Program-made: the position numbers and the translations under genes
Notes under the pieces: generated by a model
The model's database searches: none
What the model was told of the DNA's origin: nothing
Seen by the model: only the letters and a program-made list of their open reading frames with translations
In this document: one piece after another, positions 12,408 through 23,600 of the stretch
Numbering within the stretch: position 1 is the first letter of the stretch
Layout of the letters: the number at the start of each line of letters is the position of its first letter
NCBI RefSeq assembly: GCF_932526225.1
Contig: NC_064045.1
Coordinates: forward strand, 13,140,442-13,200,441
Origin: Nematostella vectensis
Taxonomy: Eukaryota > Cnidaria > Anthozoa > Actiniaria > Edwardsiidae
Length of the DNA stretch: 60,000 nt
Direction: 5' to 3'

Positions 12408-15400
12408 ATGCTAAGAATGCTTTTAGCTTCAAAGGCCTGGCTCTTCATTCTTGTTGGGCTCCCTGTGTTGTCCCAGGGTGTCATCCGGGTCCTTCAGTGT
12501 TATCGGGAGAGTTACTTCACCAGAAAATACAACGGTAAAGCTTAGAATTTCAAACAAGCACCTCTTTAAACACAGAATCCTTAAGTTTAGATGTCCAAAG
12601 GATGAAACTTACTTTTTTTCCAGATCGAATTTTGGTGGGTTACGTGATCCATAGACAAGTGTGTGACAACGAGATGAGCTGTGCACGAAAGTGTTTGTCG
12701 ATTGACAGATGCCAATCATTCAACTTTAAAGACACCGCTGATCAAAATGGTAAACACGTTTGTGAGCTCAACAGCCAAACTGCGGGCTCAAGGCCAGACG
12801 GCGTCGTCAACGAAGTTGAATTTGGCTACTTCGAAAGCGCGGAGGTAAATCCGACACAACTTAAGTTAAATACAGCCGTATTGTCACCAGTTTACTTCCG
12901 GAGGTCCGTCGGAAACCTCAACCGTCAAAAGACAAAATAATCTCTTATAATCCGCGCTATAAAACGGGCCATCCGCTATAAAATAATCAGTCAAATCCTC
13001 AAAGAAACTTCAAAAAGAAACACTGCTCTTAAAATTTTGAAATATTTTTCGCAGTTTCCGTTAAAAATCATCGGAGATTGTTACGTAATCGACCGGAAGT
13101 AAACTGGTGACAGTGCGGCTTAAAAGTAAAAAGCCTCCTAAAAAATTCTTGTGAATATGTTGACGCCAATGCTCGGGACGGGCCGAATAAATCTAATTTT
13201 CTAGGGCTTTGATCATCAAAACTGAAACAATTTGTAACAAAAAGATGCGTGGATTAAATTTAGTTAAATAAAAATCTATAAATACAAATACAAATCCAAC
13301 TTAACCCCTTACCGTACTATATGTACATTAGATGACTAAAAAATAGACAAGGTATTTACAAAAAGCTTATTTAACGGCTAATATTCGCGCATCCTAATTT
13401 TCGCGCCACTTTATTTTCGCGATTCTTTTAAAATCGCATAATTCGCGAAAATAAAGTCACGCGAAAATTAAGTGTAATAGAGTAATAGGAGTAGCAAAGT
13501 CTTAAATCAACCAATCAGCGATTTGTACCTGAATACGCTTTTATAACTTTTGTCCGTTTTCTTGTACGGTAAGCTTGGTTTGTGCAGGGTCGTGGTCACG
13601 TGACACGCTTATTGTTTTTGTCCTTTGCAGTTTTGAGCATCCTAATCAGACCCCTTATTTACTAACTTAACATGGACAAAATGACAATTTGGTATGTTTC
13701 AGATGCATATGTACAAACATTTTTGCAAATCCCAGGACGTGAAATTCAAGAATGCGGGGTTCATGGGTTCATCTGTTCAGGGCGATCTGTTCAGGGCGAG
13801 CTGTTCAGGGCGAGCTGTTCAGGGCGAGCTGTTCAGGGCGATCTGTTCAGGGCGAGCTGTTCAGGGCGATCTGTTCAGGGCGATCTGTTCAGGGCGATCT
13901 GTTCAGGGCGATCTGTTCAGGGCGAGCTGTTCAGGGCGATCTGTTCAGGGCGATCTGTTCAGGGCGAGCTGTTCAGGGCGAGCCGTCCAGGGCGAGCTGT
14001 TCAGGGCGAGCTGTTCAGGGCGATCTGTTCAGGGCGATCTGTTCAGGGCGATCTGTTCATTGCGAGCTGTTCAGGGCGATCTGTTCAGGACGATCTGTTC
14101 AGGGCGATCTGTTGAGGGCGAGCTGTTCAGGGCGATCTGTTCAGGGCGATCTGTTCAGGGCGAGCTGTTCAGGGCGAGCTGTTCAGGGCGAGCTGTTCAG
14201 GGCGATCTATTCAGGGCGAGCTGTTCAGGGCGATCTGTTCAGGGCGATCTGTTCAGGGCGAGCTGTTCAGGGCGATCTGTTCAGGGCGAGCTGTTCAGGG
14301 CGAGCTGTTCAGGGCGATCTGTTCAGGGCGAGCTGTTCAGGGCGAGCCGTCCAGGGCGAGCTGTTCAGGGCGAGCTGTTCAGGGCGATCTGTTGAGGGCG
14401 AGCTGTTCAGGGCGATCTGTTCAGGGCGAGCTGTTCAGGGCGAGCTGTTCAGGGCGATCTGTTCAGGGCGAGCTGTTTTGGGCGATCTGTTCAGGGCGAG
14501 CTGTTCAGGGCGATCTGTTCAGGGCGAGCTGTTCAGGGCGAGCTGTTCAGGGCGAGCTGTTCAGGGCGATCTGTTCAGGGTGATCTGTTCAGGGCGATCT
14601 GTTCAAGGCGAGCTGTTCAGGGCGAGCTGTTCAGAGCGATCTGTTCAGGGCGATCTGTTCAGGGCGATCTGTTCATGGCGAGCTTTTCAGGGCGATCTGT
14701 TCAGGGCGATCTGTTCAGGGCGATCTGTTCAGGGCGATCTGTTCAGGGCGAGCTGTTCAGGGCGATCTGTTCAGGGCGATCTGTTCAGGGCGATCTGTTC
14801 AGGGCGATCTGTTCATGGCGATCTGTTCAGGGCGAGCTGTTCAGGGCGAGCTGTTCAGGGCGATCTGTTCAGGGCGAGCTGTTCAGGGCAATCTATTCAG
14901 GGCGATCTATTCAGGGCGAGCTGTTCAGGGCGATCTGTTCAGGGCGATCTATTCAGGGCGATCTGTTCAGGGCGATCTGTTCAGGTCGAGCTGTTCAGGT
15001 CGAGCTGTTCAGGGCGAGCTGTTCAGAGCGAGCTGTTCAGGGCGATCTATTCAGGGCGAGCTGTTCAGGGCGATCTGTTCAGGGCGATCTGTTCAGGGCG
15101 AGCTGTCCAGGGCGATCTATTCAGGGCGAGCTGTTCAGGGCGAGCTGTTCAGGGCCGTAGCTGGGGGTGGGGCACTTGGGGTATGTGCTCCCCATTATTT
15201 TAAAAAATTATTAGCAAATGACCAGTAGGGGCGTGGCTATGCCCCCCCCCACCCCAAATCTTACGTGGCCTGCTACGGCTCTGCTCTATTCATAGAAAAT
15301 GTTGACATGATTATTTTTCTTTCTTTAGCGGAGTAACGAGCGTGGTTGTCATAGTAATCCCTGTCAGAATGGAGGCTTGTGCCTGGACACGTGTTATGGC

Positions 15401-16270
15401 AAGATGTTCACGTGTACATGCAAGATGTTTTTTACAGGCGAATACTGCGAAAAGGCTGTTGGTATGGTATAACTAAAAACAACTAACAACACAGCAACAC
15501 AGGGTATGGTAAAACTAAAAAGAACACACAACAACAACACAGGGGATGGACAGTGAATGAGTTTATGGCTAACTCCAATAGAGTATACAGTTTTAAAAAG
15601 TCTGCTAAGCATCACTCTTTTTCTCTCAGCGCAAGACTGCAAGGACATCCTAACTCTTGGTGGGACACAAAGCGGAATCTACCCGATTAATCTCGACAGC
15701 CGACCGATCAATCCCGAAGGGCATCCGATCAATCCCGACGGCTACAGCGTACAGCAAGTCTTCTGCGACCAATCAACAGACGGCGGCGGTTGGGTCGTCA
15801 TACAGACACGTCAATCACCCTACAACACCAGTTTCCATAGAAACGCGAAGGCTTACGAGGACGGCTTCGGGAAACTGAACGAGGAGTTCTGGCTGGGAAA
15901 CCTGGTAATCCATACTCTGAGCTCGTCTTCGGCTCGAGAGCTGAGGGTTGTTCTAGAGGCAAATGTGAGGGTTGAATTTGGTGTGTACGCCAAGTTTCGT
16001 GTCTTTAGGAACTACTCTCTGGATGTTGGGGGCTTTAGTGGGTCTATTGGAGACGCCATTAGCTCAAGTATTAGCCAATCAGGGATGCTTTTCTCGACAT
16101 TTGACAATGACAGGGATACGGCTTTGGGTAAAAATTGCGCGTCGTCTTCCAAGTCAGGCTGGTGGTATAGTGATTGCGGGCATGCAGATCTGAACAAGGA
16201 CAACATGCCATTGTGGGACACTTGGGGTTTCTTTGCGCTTATCACTAAGTGTACCATGATGATGCGTTAG
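12408..16270 (+). CDS. secreted PAN-EGF-fibrinogen-domain protein, 4 exons
   Basis: Exons 12408-12534, 12624-12844, 15329-15461 and 15630-16270 join in phase to give 373 residues. Exon 1 encodes a signal peptide (MLRMLLASKAWLFILVGLPV, then a likely cut near LSQG). Exon 2 encodes a PAN/apple-like domain (about 27-115) with CARKCLSIDRCQSFNF and a C-terminal VEFGYFE strand. Exon 3 is one EGF-like domain with NPCQNGGLC and GEYCEK (about 117-160). Exon 4 is a fibrinogen C-terminal domain (about 161-373) with DGGGWVVIQTR, the calcium-loop-like FDNDRDT and SGWWYSDC. The C-terminal end after SGWWYSDC is shorter than usual and ends TMMMR. Related cnidarian and invertebrate proteins act as extracellular lectin-like recognition molecules; the ligand here is unknown. 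AATAAA follows near 16485. Confidence 0.88.
12870..13119. mobile_element. TTAA-flanked MITE, copy 1
   Basis: Terminal inverted repeats resemble AGCCGCATTGTCACCAGTT and continue ACTTCCGG. TTAA lies at 12866-12869 and 13120-13123. It sits in intron 2 of the PAN-EGF-fibrinogen gene, 25 bp after exon 2. It belongs to the same family as 48894-49129 and 54070-54312. A TTAA target is typical of piggyBac-type elements, which is an inference here. Confidence 0.85.
13395..13470. repeat. 28-bp-arm hairpin rich in TTTTCGCG
   Basis: Arms 13395-13422 and 13443-13470 are reverse complements with two mismatches. The arm begins TAATTTTCGCG and ends CTTTATTTTCGCGA. This looks like a small foldback MITE. Confidence 0.8.
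13773..15150. repeat. 14-bp minisatellite, ~98 copies, intronic
   Basis: Unit CTGTTCAGGGCGAG or CTGTTCAGGGCGAT, with rare variants such as CCGTCCAGGGCGAG at 13983 and 14347. It lies wholly inside intron 2 of the PAN-EGF-fibrinogen gene. Three + frames stay open because the unit lacks stops, which explains the long GDLFRASCSGRAVQ-type frames; they are not coding. Confidence 0.97.
15150..15283. mobile_element. short TIR element (MITE), 134 bp
   Basis: The left end CAGGGCCGTAGCTGG matches the reverse complement of the right end (CAGAGCCGTAGCAGG) with two mismatches. The left end coincides with the last unit of the 14-bp array. Superfamily not assigned. Confidence 0.65.
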
Positions 16271-17336
16271 GCAAGCTGTCAGTCATACAGGCCTAGGACA
16301 AGCGCGAGAGAAATCTGTGATTTGCCGGGCCTAATAGTACATCGCGCTTCTGCTTTGCCGATTCTTATTGGCTATTTATGACACAAATACATTGGGTTTA
16401 ACGTTGATTCAGACGTCGACTAAATAAGTCGCGCTCAACATGTTGCGAGCATTAAAAATTGATGTGAAATTTCTATTGAAAAAAATAAAAATAAATTCAC
16501 ATAAAAAGCTCGACGTTTGAATCGGTCGTGCCAATCCAAAAAATTAATTCGGCACGCGGCAGAAGCGCGAGGTATGAATCTACCAAACACAGGGAAACAC
16601 TTATCTAGATTCTTCTAAATTTAATAAATTTTAAAATTGTAGTGATTTCACGGAAAGTTAAGCATTGCTAATATATTTGACACTTGACGGTTAATAGACC
16701 ATGTCTGTGATGCTTTAACAAAAAATAGAGACCTCGATTTTTTCTCGTTCCGACTTAACTACAAATGTAATTGACAAAGTTCGACATTTATTTTACGCTG
16801 TTATTTATCTGTTTACTTTGCTCAATGTTGTCGAAATCGTAAATAATCATTAGTACATTAGCACCAAGTCTTTGTTCTAATGATATTAAGCTAATACCTA
16901 TACATTTTTATCTTTTTCTTTTACAAAGGTCGTCAGTTACTACAAAGTGCTTAAAAAATATATCAAAGTGGCTCGACACCCTTAAAAATAAAAGTTCCAG
17001 TAGATGTGTGATAATACATACGCTTTAGATTATAGCGATTTGGGTATTTCATTGCTATGAAAATTTCAAACATATTCATCTGCGTGTCATAACAGGGGCG
17101 GTAAAAGTTATTTTTGCCTTTTTTGTTTATCGTGAATAGAGAAAATGACAAATTGAAAACCGTGATCCGTGATTGCTACCTTCGCCGTGATTCGTGAATG
17201 GCGAAATTTCATCAGCATGAATCGTGATCTATGCTCTTTAAAAATCGTGAATCGCGATTTCCAGTTCATCCAACTTGTCGTCAGAGTTTATCGTGAAACG
17301 CTGTCATAACCCCCGAACAACTCGCTAAAATCTTAA
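16271..17336. other. intergenic, convergent gene ends
   Basis: Lies between the 3' ends of the fibrinogen-domain gene (+) and the deacetylase gene (-). A 208-bp segment (17094-17301), rich in degenerate CGTGAATCGTGAT motifs, is bounded by the 9-bp direct repeat TGTCATAAC and may be an insertion without clear TIRs. Confidence 0.4.
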
Positions 17337-19977
17337 CTAACGAACTAGCAAAACACTTAACGCGCCCATTAAAGTCATCAAAAGGCAGATGTCGCATCGA
17401 TGTGCATTTGATTGTGATGATGATGGTAATGATGATGATGATGATGATGATGGTGATGATGATGGTGATGATGATGTTGATGAAGATGTAGGGCTCTCAT
17501 AGTGTGCGTCATACATGTTTTCTGTCCAGGGATAATGTTCCGGACAGGGCCGGACGCAGGACCAAAGATATCTGGCCTTGTCCGGAAAGTGGCAGACGTT
17601 GACAGCGCTCCTTTTGCAGGGGGAGGTTGGGGCTGGCTGGCCACATTGCCAGGGTGAGAACGACTTGATCTCGTCTAAAGGGGATGGAGTCTTGATCCAC
17701 TCGATTGCTTGAGAAACAGTCACTAGATATACGTCCCCCTTAGCCAATACTTCAGTAAAGAACCTTTGCATGCCTGAAAGACAATGGGAATGCACAGACA
17801 GACAGAACAACAGTGCTTTTACCAATAGTGCCAATGTCAAACTACAAATTTGATATTTTCAGCCCTACGATATCAGGGGAGAATCCAGGAGTCCCAACAG
17901 GGGGAAGGCGAAGCAAGTTTCTTTTTTTTTGGGGGGGGGGGGGGGGGTGAGGGCTCAAAGCAAGGGTTAAAAACAACGGGGACAAGTTTTATTAATCTCC
18001 CGTGGATTTCCTTTTAATTCTTGTTATTTTTAAGTCAAATATCTGAAAATGGGGGGGGGGGGGGGGGCTCGAAATGTACCTCGTTTATGCCAACAAACTG
18101 GAACACGCTTACCTTTCATAGTGAAGGAATACTTCGCGAACCAATTGGCGTGCATGAAGATAGGGAAGGGTGCTCTATTGGAATTGTAGTGACGTAAGAA
18201 GTTCTTATGAAGGAATTTAAAGACGTCATCATCATTCGTCGGTGCATTACAATCATCAATCATGCTGCAGGATTCGTTTTGGAGGCCCTTGTGGTAAACC
18301 ATTGGCACTTCCCACAAGCCGGGGAATGAGCCTGTAAAAAAAACCCTCAGCTACATATACTTCAGCTACAGGCTTATTGATTGAATTTACGTCATTATCA
18401 ATTGAAAAGCAATATTTATACAGCAATGGACCAGCAAACCAACGGCAACCATATGCCATAGTTTGTATTATGGCTTCAATAAACTGAATTTTGACACATT
18501 TTTTTGCATAATAAAGCACAACTATTCCAAACATCCTCAAATTTTAATTTCCAAATGGCAGACTCTACGACGGAGAGGTGCTAATAGGTACTAATTATTG
18601 GTAGAATAATGAGTACCTATAAATATATAGAATAAACTCTAGCGATGCCAGAACTATATATTAATATAGAGACCTTGAATGGACAATCGTACGATTTAAA
18701 ATATATTTTATGCACTCTTGAGATCCTTGGTGACTGCGATTTACTTATCGATATTTGCCGTTTCCGCTGGCACATTTGTTAAAATTTGTGTATAAAAGGC
18801 AGGAAACTTTATTATAAATATATAATTAGGAATTACTTTAGTCCTGTTAGCCCGATATTTAGGCTTTAGCAGGCATTGATGCATTGCGGGCTTTGATATG
18901 GAACATGATGATGATAATTGTGTACGCTCCGAAGGTTCAACGGTTATTGAAATAGGTTACGAGGATATTAGTACACACTAAATCAAACATGTAAACAATA
19001 ATAGCATATTAGTACACACTAAATCAAAACAATCATAATATATTAGTATACATTAAATTAAACATAATTATAATATATTAGTATACACTAAACCAAGCGC
19101 CACTGAGCTTTAGTAAATTGCGCTATAAAAACTAAGTATTATAATAGTATTATGTTCTAGATTCCACCTTCGTGTGTTTACATAAGCATGAGGACAACAT
19201 TAAAGTAGCACACAGACAGTAAGTCAAATTTTTTTTTTCATTTCGAGCTGTGAAACTCCTTGTACACATACCACTAGTTTGGGCTAACATCTTCTCACCT
19301 GATGGGCATGGCGGAATGACGCAATCCTGGGCACTAGAGTAGTCCAGTGTATAAGGCCAAAGAGGAGGGTCCGTCCTCCAAGTCGGCATCGACGAATCAA
19401 ACATAAAGCTATGATCATGTAATACCTTGAACTGGTTATCCCCACCGATCTGCAAAAACGGTGCCCTAAATCCTCTAACATCTTTCTCGTTCACGCCACC
19501 AAATTCTTTTAAGATGTCCCTCATGCCTCGAATTTCCGACCCCCAGTCCTGATAAGTAGCTTTTTTCCACCACTCGATCGGGGTGCGATGAGATATTGTG
19601 TGATCCGCTATCTCGTGGCGTTCGTGATAGAGGGTGCCTAATAATTGATAGTCAGTGTACTCGTGAGAGACGAAGAAAGTCGCTCTTACGTTACAGCCGT
19701 TTGGATTCTTCGTGTCATTGAAAAGCGTCTGATAAAATGGAAACACTTGCATGTTGATCGCGTCGTCGAATGTTAACATGATCATTTGCGGGATTTGTTT
19801 GGGGTCTATTCCATTTGGAACTGATGCCCCGCTGCAAAAACAGTCTGGCAACTTGCATAAGTCGGGTTTACATGGCTCGGCGCCATTGCACAAGTTAAGA
19901 CACGACAAAACCACCAACTCGACCAACAGATGCTTCAGACCCGAAAAGGCCATATCTTCGCGTTCAACCATTCTCAT
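17337..19977 (-). CDS. chitin/polysaccharide deacetylase-like protein, 3 exons
   Basis: Exons 19977-19299, 18331-18113 and 17773-17337 (minus) join in phase to 444 residues. A signal peptide covers about 9-32; Met9 at 19953 is an alternative start just before it. The NodB-type motifs are in order: LTFDDA (68-73) with the catalytic and metal Asp pair, HTISH (126-130) as metal ligands, RAPF (171-174) and HANW (287-290). This supports metal-dependent deacetylation of chitin-like polysaccharides outside the cell, as in the CDA family. The fold is followed by a Cys-rich segment, a Ser/Pro tract (about 393-420) encoded by a microsatellite, and a hydrophobic C-terminal tail (about 428-444) that could be a GPI signal or membrane anchor. 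The substrate is inferred from the family. Confidence 0.87.
17409..17490. repeat. (ATG/CAT)n microsatellite inside the deacetylase last exon
   Basis: An imperfect GATGAT array on the + strand. Read in the gene's frame on the minus strand it yields the Ser/Pro tract before the hydrophobic tail. Confidence 0.9.
18964..19098. repeat. AT-rich ~50-bp tandem repeat
   Basis: About three copies of a unit with ATATTAGTACACACTAAATC and an A/T-rich spacer. It lies in deacetylase intron 1, between 18331 and 19299. Confidence 0.75.
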
Positions 19978-20604
19978 CTCTCAATTTTTCGTGCTTGGCT
20001 GATATTCGTGGAATGATGTGAATTTCTACGCGGCACGAACATGGCCAATATTCAAGAAAATTAGACGTCTTAAAATGACATTTGTAAAGACTGCTTATAA
20101 GATTAATTAATCATTTTATCGTCTATCATCTTCACGGTATAAGGGTTCTGTATACAATCTTTATCACTTAGTTCTAGTTCTATTAAGAGCTGACAAGAGA
20201 AAAATAGCTGTCTTGGTGAGTCTCATCGGGGATTTAAACGATTTTGAAGATTTTCATTTCAGTAATGCCTTTGAAACTCTAAAAGTAAGGGAGTAGGAAG
20301 GAGAGTAAAAATGTAACTTCTAAGGTTTTTTGGAACTTTTTTTTACTTTAAACAAGGTCCCTAAATGTGAGGGAGTGAAGGAGTAACTCAAGTAGCGTGG
20401 GTGTGGTTCTGGCTGACTCAGATCAGCACCCATACTCCGTACACCATCCCAGTGAAACTCCTAATACTAGAGCGTGGGAGGATGATGAATGAATGATACC
20501 AAAAGTCAATAAAGTTTACCGTGAAAGCTGTACAATAAGAAGTTCCTGAACTAAATTCGCCGATAACATAACTATTTCTGTTCTAACCCTTCATAATACT
20601 GCTA
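19978..20604. other. upstream region of the deacetylase gene
   Basis: Presumed promoter and 5' region of the minus-strand deacetylase gene. No TATA box or other motif stands out and no other gene is seen. Confidence 0.4.
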
Positions 20605-23600
20605 AAGCACTGAATGTCTCATACAAAATTCCTGACAATGCACTAAATGGCCCACTCTCACCAATCCTGGTAAGGCACTTAATGGCCCAGTCTCAACATT
20701 CTTGGCAAGGCACTAAATGGTCCAGTCTCACCATTCCTGGTAAGGCACTAAATGGTCCAGTCTCACCATTCCTGGCAAGGCACTAAATGGTCCAGTCTCA
20801 CATTTCCTGGCAAGGCACTAAATGGTCCAGTCTCAACATTCCTGGTAAGGCACCAAATGGTCCAGTCTCACCATTCCTGGCAAGGCACTAAATGGTCCAG
20901 TCTCACCATTCCTGGCAAGGCACTAAATGGTCCAGTCTCACCATTCCTGGCAAGGCACTAAATGGTCCAGTCTCACCATTCCTGGCAAGGCACTAAATGG
21001 TCCAGTCTCACCATTCCTGGCAAGGCATTAAATGGTCCAGTCTCACCATTCCTGGTAAGGCACTAAATGGTCCAGTCTCACCATTCCTGGCAAGGCACTA
21101 ACTGGTCCAGTCTCACCATTCCTGGCAAGGCACTAAATGGTCCAGTCTCACCATTCCTGGCAAGGCACTAAATGGTCCAGTCTCAACATTCTTGGCAAGG
21201 CACTTAATGGCCCAGTCTCAAAATTCTTGGCAAGGCACTAAATGGTCCAGTCTCACCATTCCTGGTAAGGCACTAACTGATCCAGTCTCACCATTCCTGG
21301 CAAGGCACTAAATGGTCCAGTCTCACCATTCCTGGCAAGGCACTAACTGGTCCAGTCTCAAAATTCTTGGCAAGGCACTAAATGGTCCAGTCTCACCATT
21401 CCTGGTAAGGCACTAACTGATCCAGTCTCACCATTCCTGGCAAGGCATTAAATGGTCCAGTCTCACCATTCCTGGTAAGGCACTAAATGGTCCACTCTCA
21501 CCATTCCTGGCAAGGCACTAAATGGTCCAGTCTCACCATTCCTGGCAAGGCATTAAATGGTCCAGTCTCAACATTCCTGGTAAGGCACTAAATGGTCCAG
21601 TCTCACCATTCCTGGCAAGGCACTAAATGGTCCAGTCTCACCATTCCTGGCAAGGCACTAAATGGTCCAGTCTCACCATTCCTGGCAAGGCACTAACTGG
21701 TCCAGTCTCAACATTCCTGGTAAGGCACTTAATGGCCCAGTCTCAACATTCCTGGCAAGGCACTTAATGGCCCAGTCTCAACATTCCTGTTAAGGCACTA
21801 AATGATCCAGTCTCACCATTCCTGGTAAGGCACTAAATGGTCCAGTCTCACTATTCCTGGTAAGGCACTAAATGGTCCAGTCTCAACATTCCTGGCAAGG
21901 CATTAAATGGTCCAGTCTCACCATTCCTGGTAAGGCACTAAATGGTCCACTCTCACCATTCCTGGCAAGGCACTAAATGGTCCAGTCTCACCATTCCTGG
22001 CAAGGCATTAAATGGTCCAGTCTCAAAATTCCTGGTAAGGCACTAAATGGTCCAGTCTCACCATTCCTGGCAAGGCACTAAATGGTCCAGTCTCACCATT
22101 CCTGGCAAGGCACTAAATGGTCCAGTCTCACCATTCCTGGCAAGGCACTAACTGGTCCAGTCTCAACATTCCTGGTAAGGCACTTAATGGCCCAGTCTCA
22201 ACATTCCTGTTAAGGCACTAAATGATCCAGTCTCAACATTCCTGGTAAGGCACTAAATGGTCCAGTCTCACTATTCCTGGTAAGGCACTAAATGGTCCAG
22301 TCTCACTATTCCTGGTAAGGCACTAAATGGTCCAGTCTCAACATTCCTGGCAAGGCACTAAATGGTCCAGTCTCACCATTCCTGGTAAGGCACTAAATGG
22401 TCCAGTCTCACCATTCCTGGTAAGGCACTAAATGGTCCAGTCTAACCATTCCTGGCAAGGCATTAAATGGTTCAGTCTCACCATTCCTGGCAAGGCATTA
22501 AATGGTCCAGTCTCACCATTCCTGGTAAGGCACTAAATGGTCCAGTCTCACCATTCCTGGCAAGGCACTAAATGGTCCAGTCTCAACATTCCTGGTAAGG
22601 CACCAAATGGTCCAGTCTCACCATTCCTGGCAAGGCACTAAATGGTCCAGTCTCACCATTCCTGTTAAGGCACTAAATGATCCAGTCTCACCATTCCTGG
22701 CAAGGCACTAAATGGTCCAATCTCACCATTCCTGGTAAGGCACTAAATGGTCCAGTCTCACTATTCCTGGTAAGGCACTAAATGGTCCAGTCTCAACATT
22801 CCTGGCAAGGCACTAAATGGTCCAGTCTCACCATTCCTGGTAAGGCACTAAATGGTCCAGTCTCACCATTCCTGGTAAGGCACTAAATGGTCCAGTCTCA
22901 CCATTCCTGGCAAGGCATTAAATGGTTCAGTCTCACCATTCCTGGCAAGGCATTAAATGTTCCAGTCTCACCATTCCTGGTAAGGCACTAAATGGTCCAG
23001 TCTCACCATTCCTGGCAAGGCACTAAATGGTCCAGTCTCAACATTCCTGGTAAGGCACCAAATGGTCCAGTCTTACCATTCCTGGCAAGGCACTAAATGG
23101 TCCAGTCTCACCATTCCTGGCAAGGCACTAAATGGTCCAGTCTCACCATTCCTGGCAAGGCACTAACTGGTCCAGTCTCACCATTCCTGGTAAGGCACTA
23201 AATGGTCCAGTCTCAACATTCTTGGCAAGGCACTTAATGGCCCAGTCTCAACATTCTTGGCAAGGCACTAAATGGTCCAGTCTCACCATTCCTGGTAAGG
23301 CACTAAATGATCCAGTCTCACCATTCCTGGCAAGGCATTAAATGGTTCAGTCTCACCATTCCTGGCAAGGCACTAAATGGTCCAGTCTCACCATTCCTGG
23401 CAAGGCATTAAATGGTCCAGTCTCACCATTCCTGGCAAGGCACTAAATGGTCCAGTGTCACCATTCCTGATAAGGCACTAAATGGTCCAGTCTCACTATT
23501 CCTGGTAAGGCACTAAATGGTCCAGTCTCACCATTCCTGGCAAGGCACTAAATGGTCCAGTGTCACCATTCCTGGTAAGGCACTAAATGGTCCAGTCTCA

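Noticed and set aside
13672-15228. Open frames of up to 483 codons with GDLFRASCSGRAVQ repeats
   Set aside because: They follow the 14-bp minisatellite in all three + frames and lie between in-phase PAN and EGF exons.
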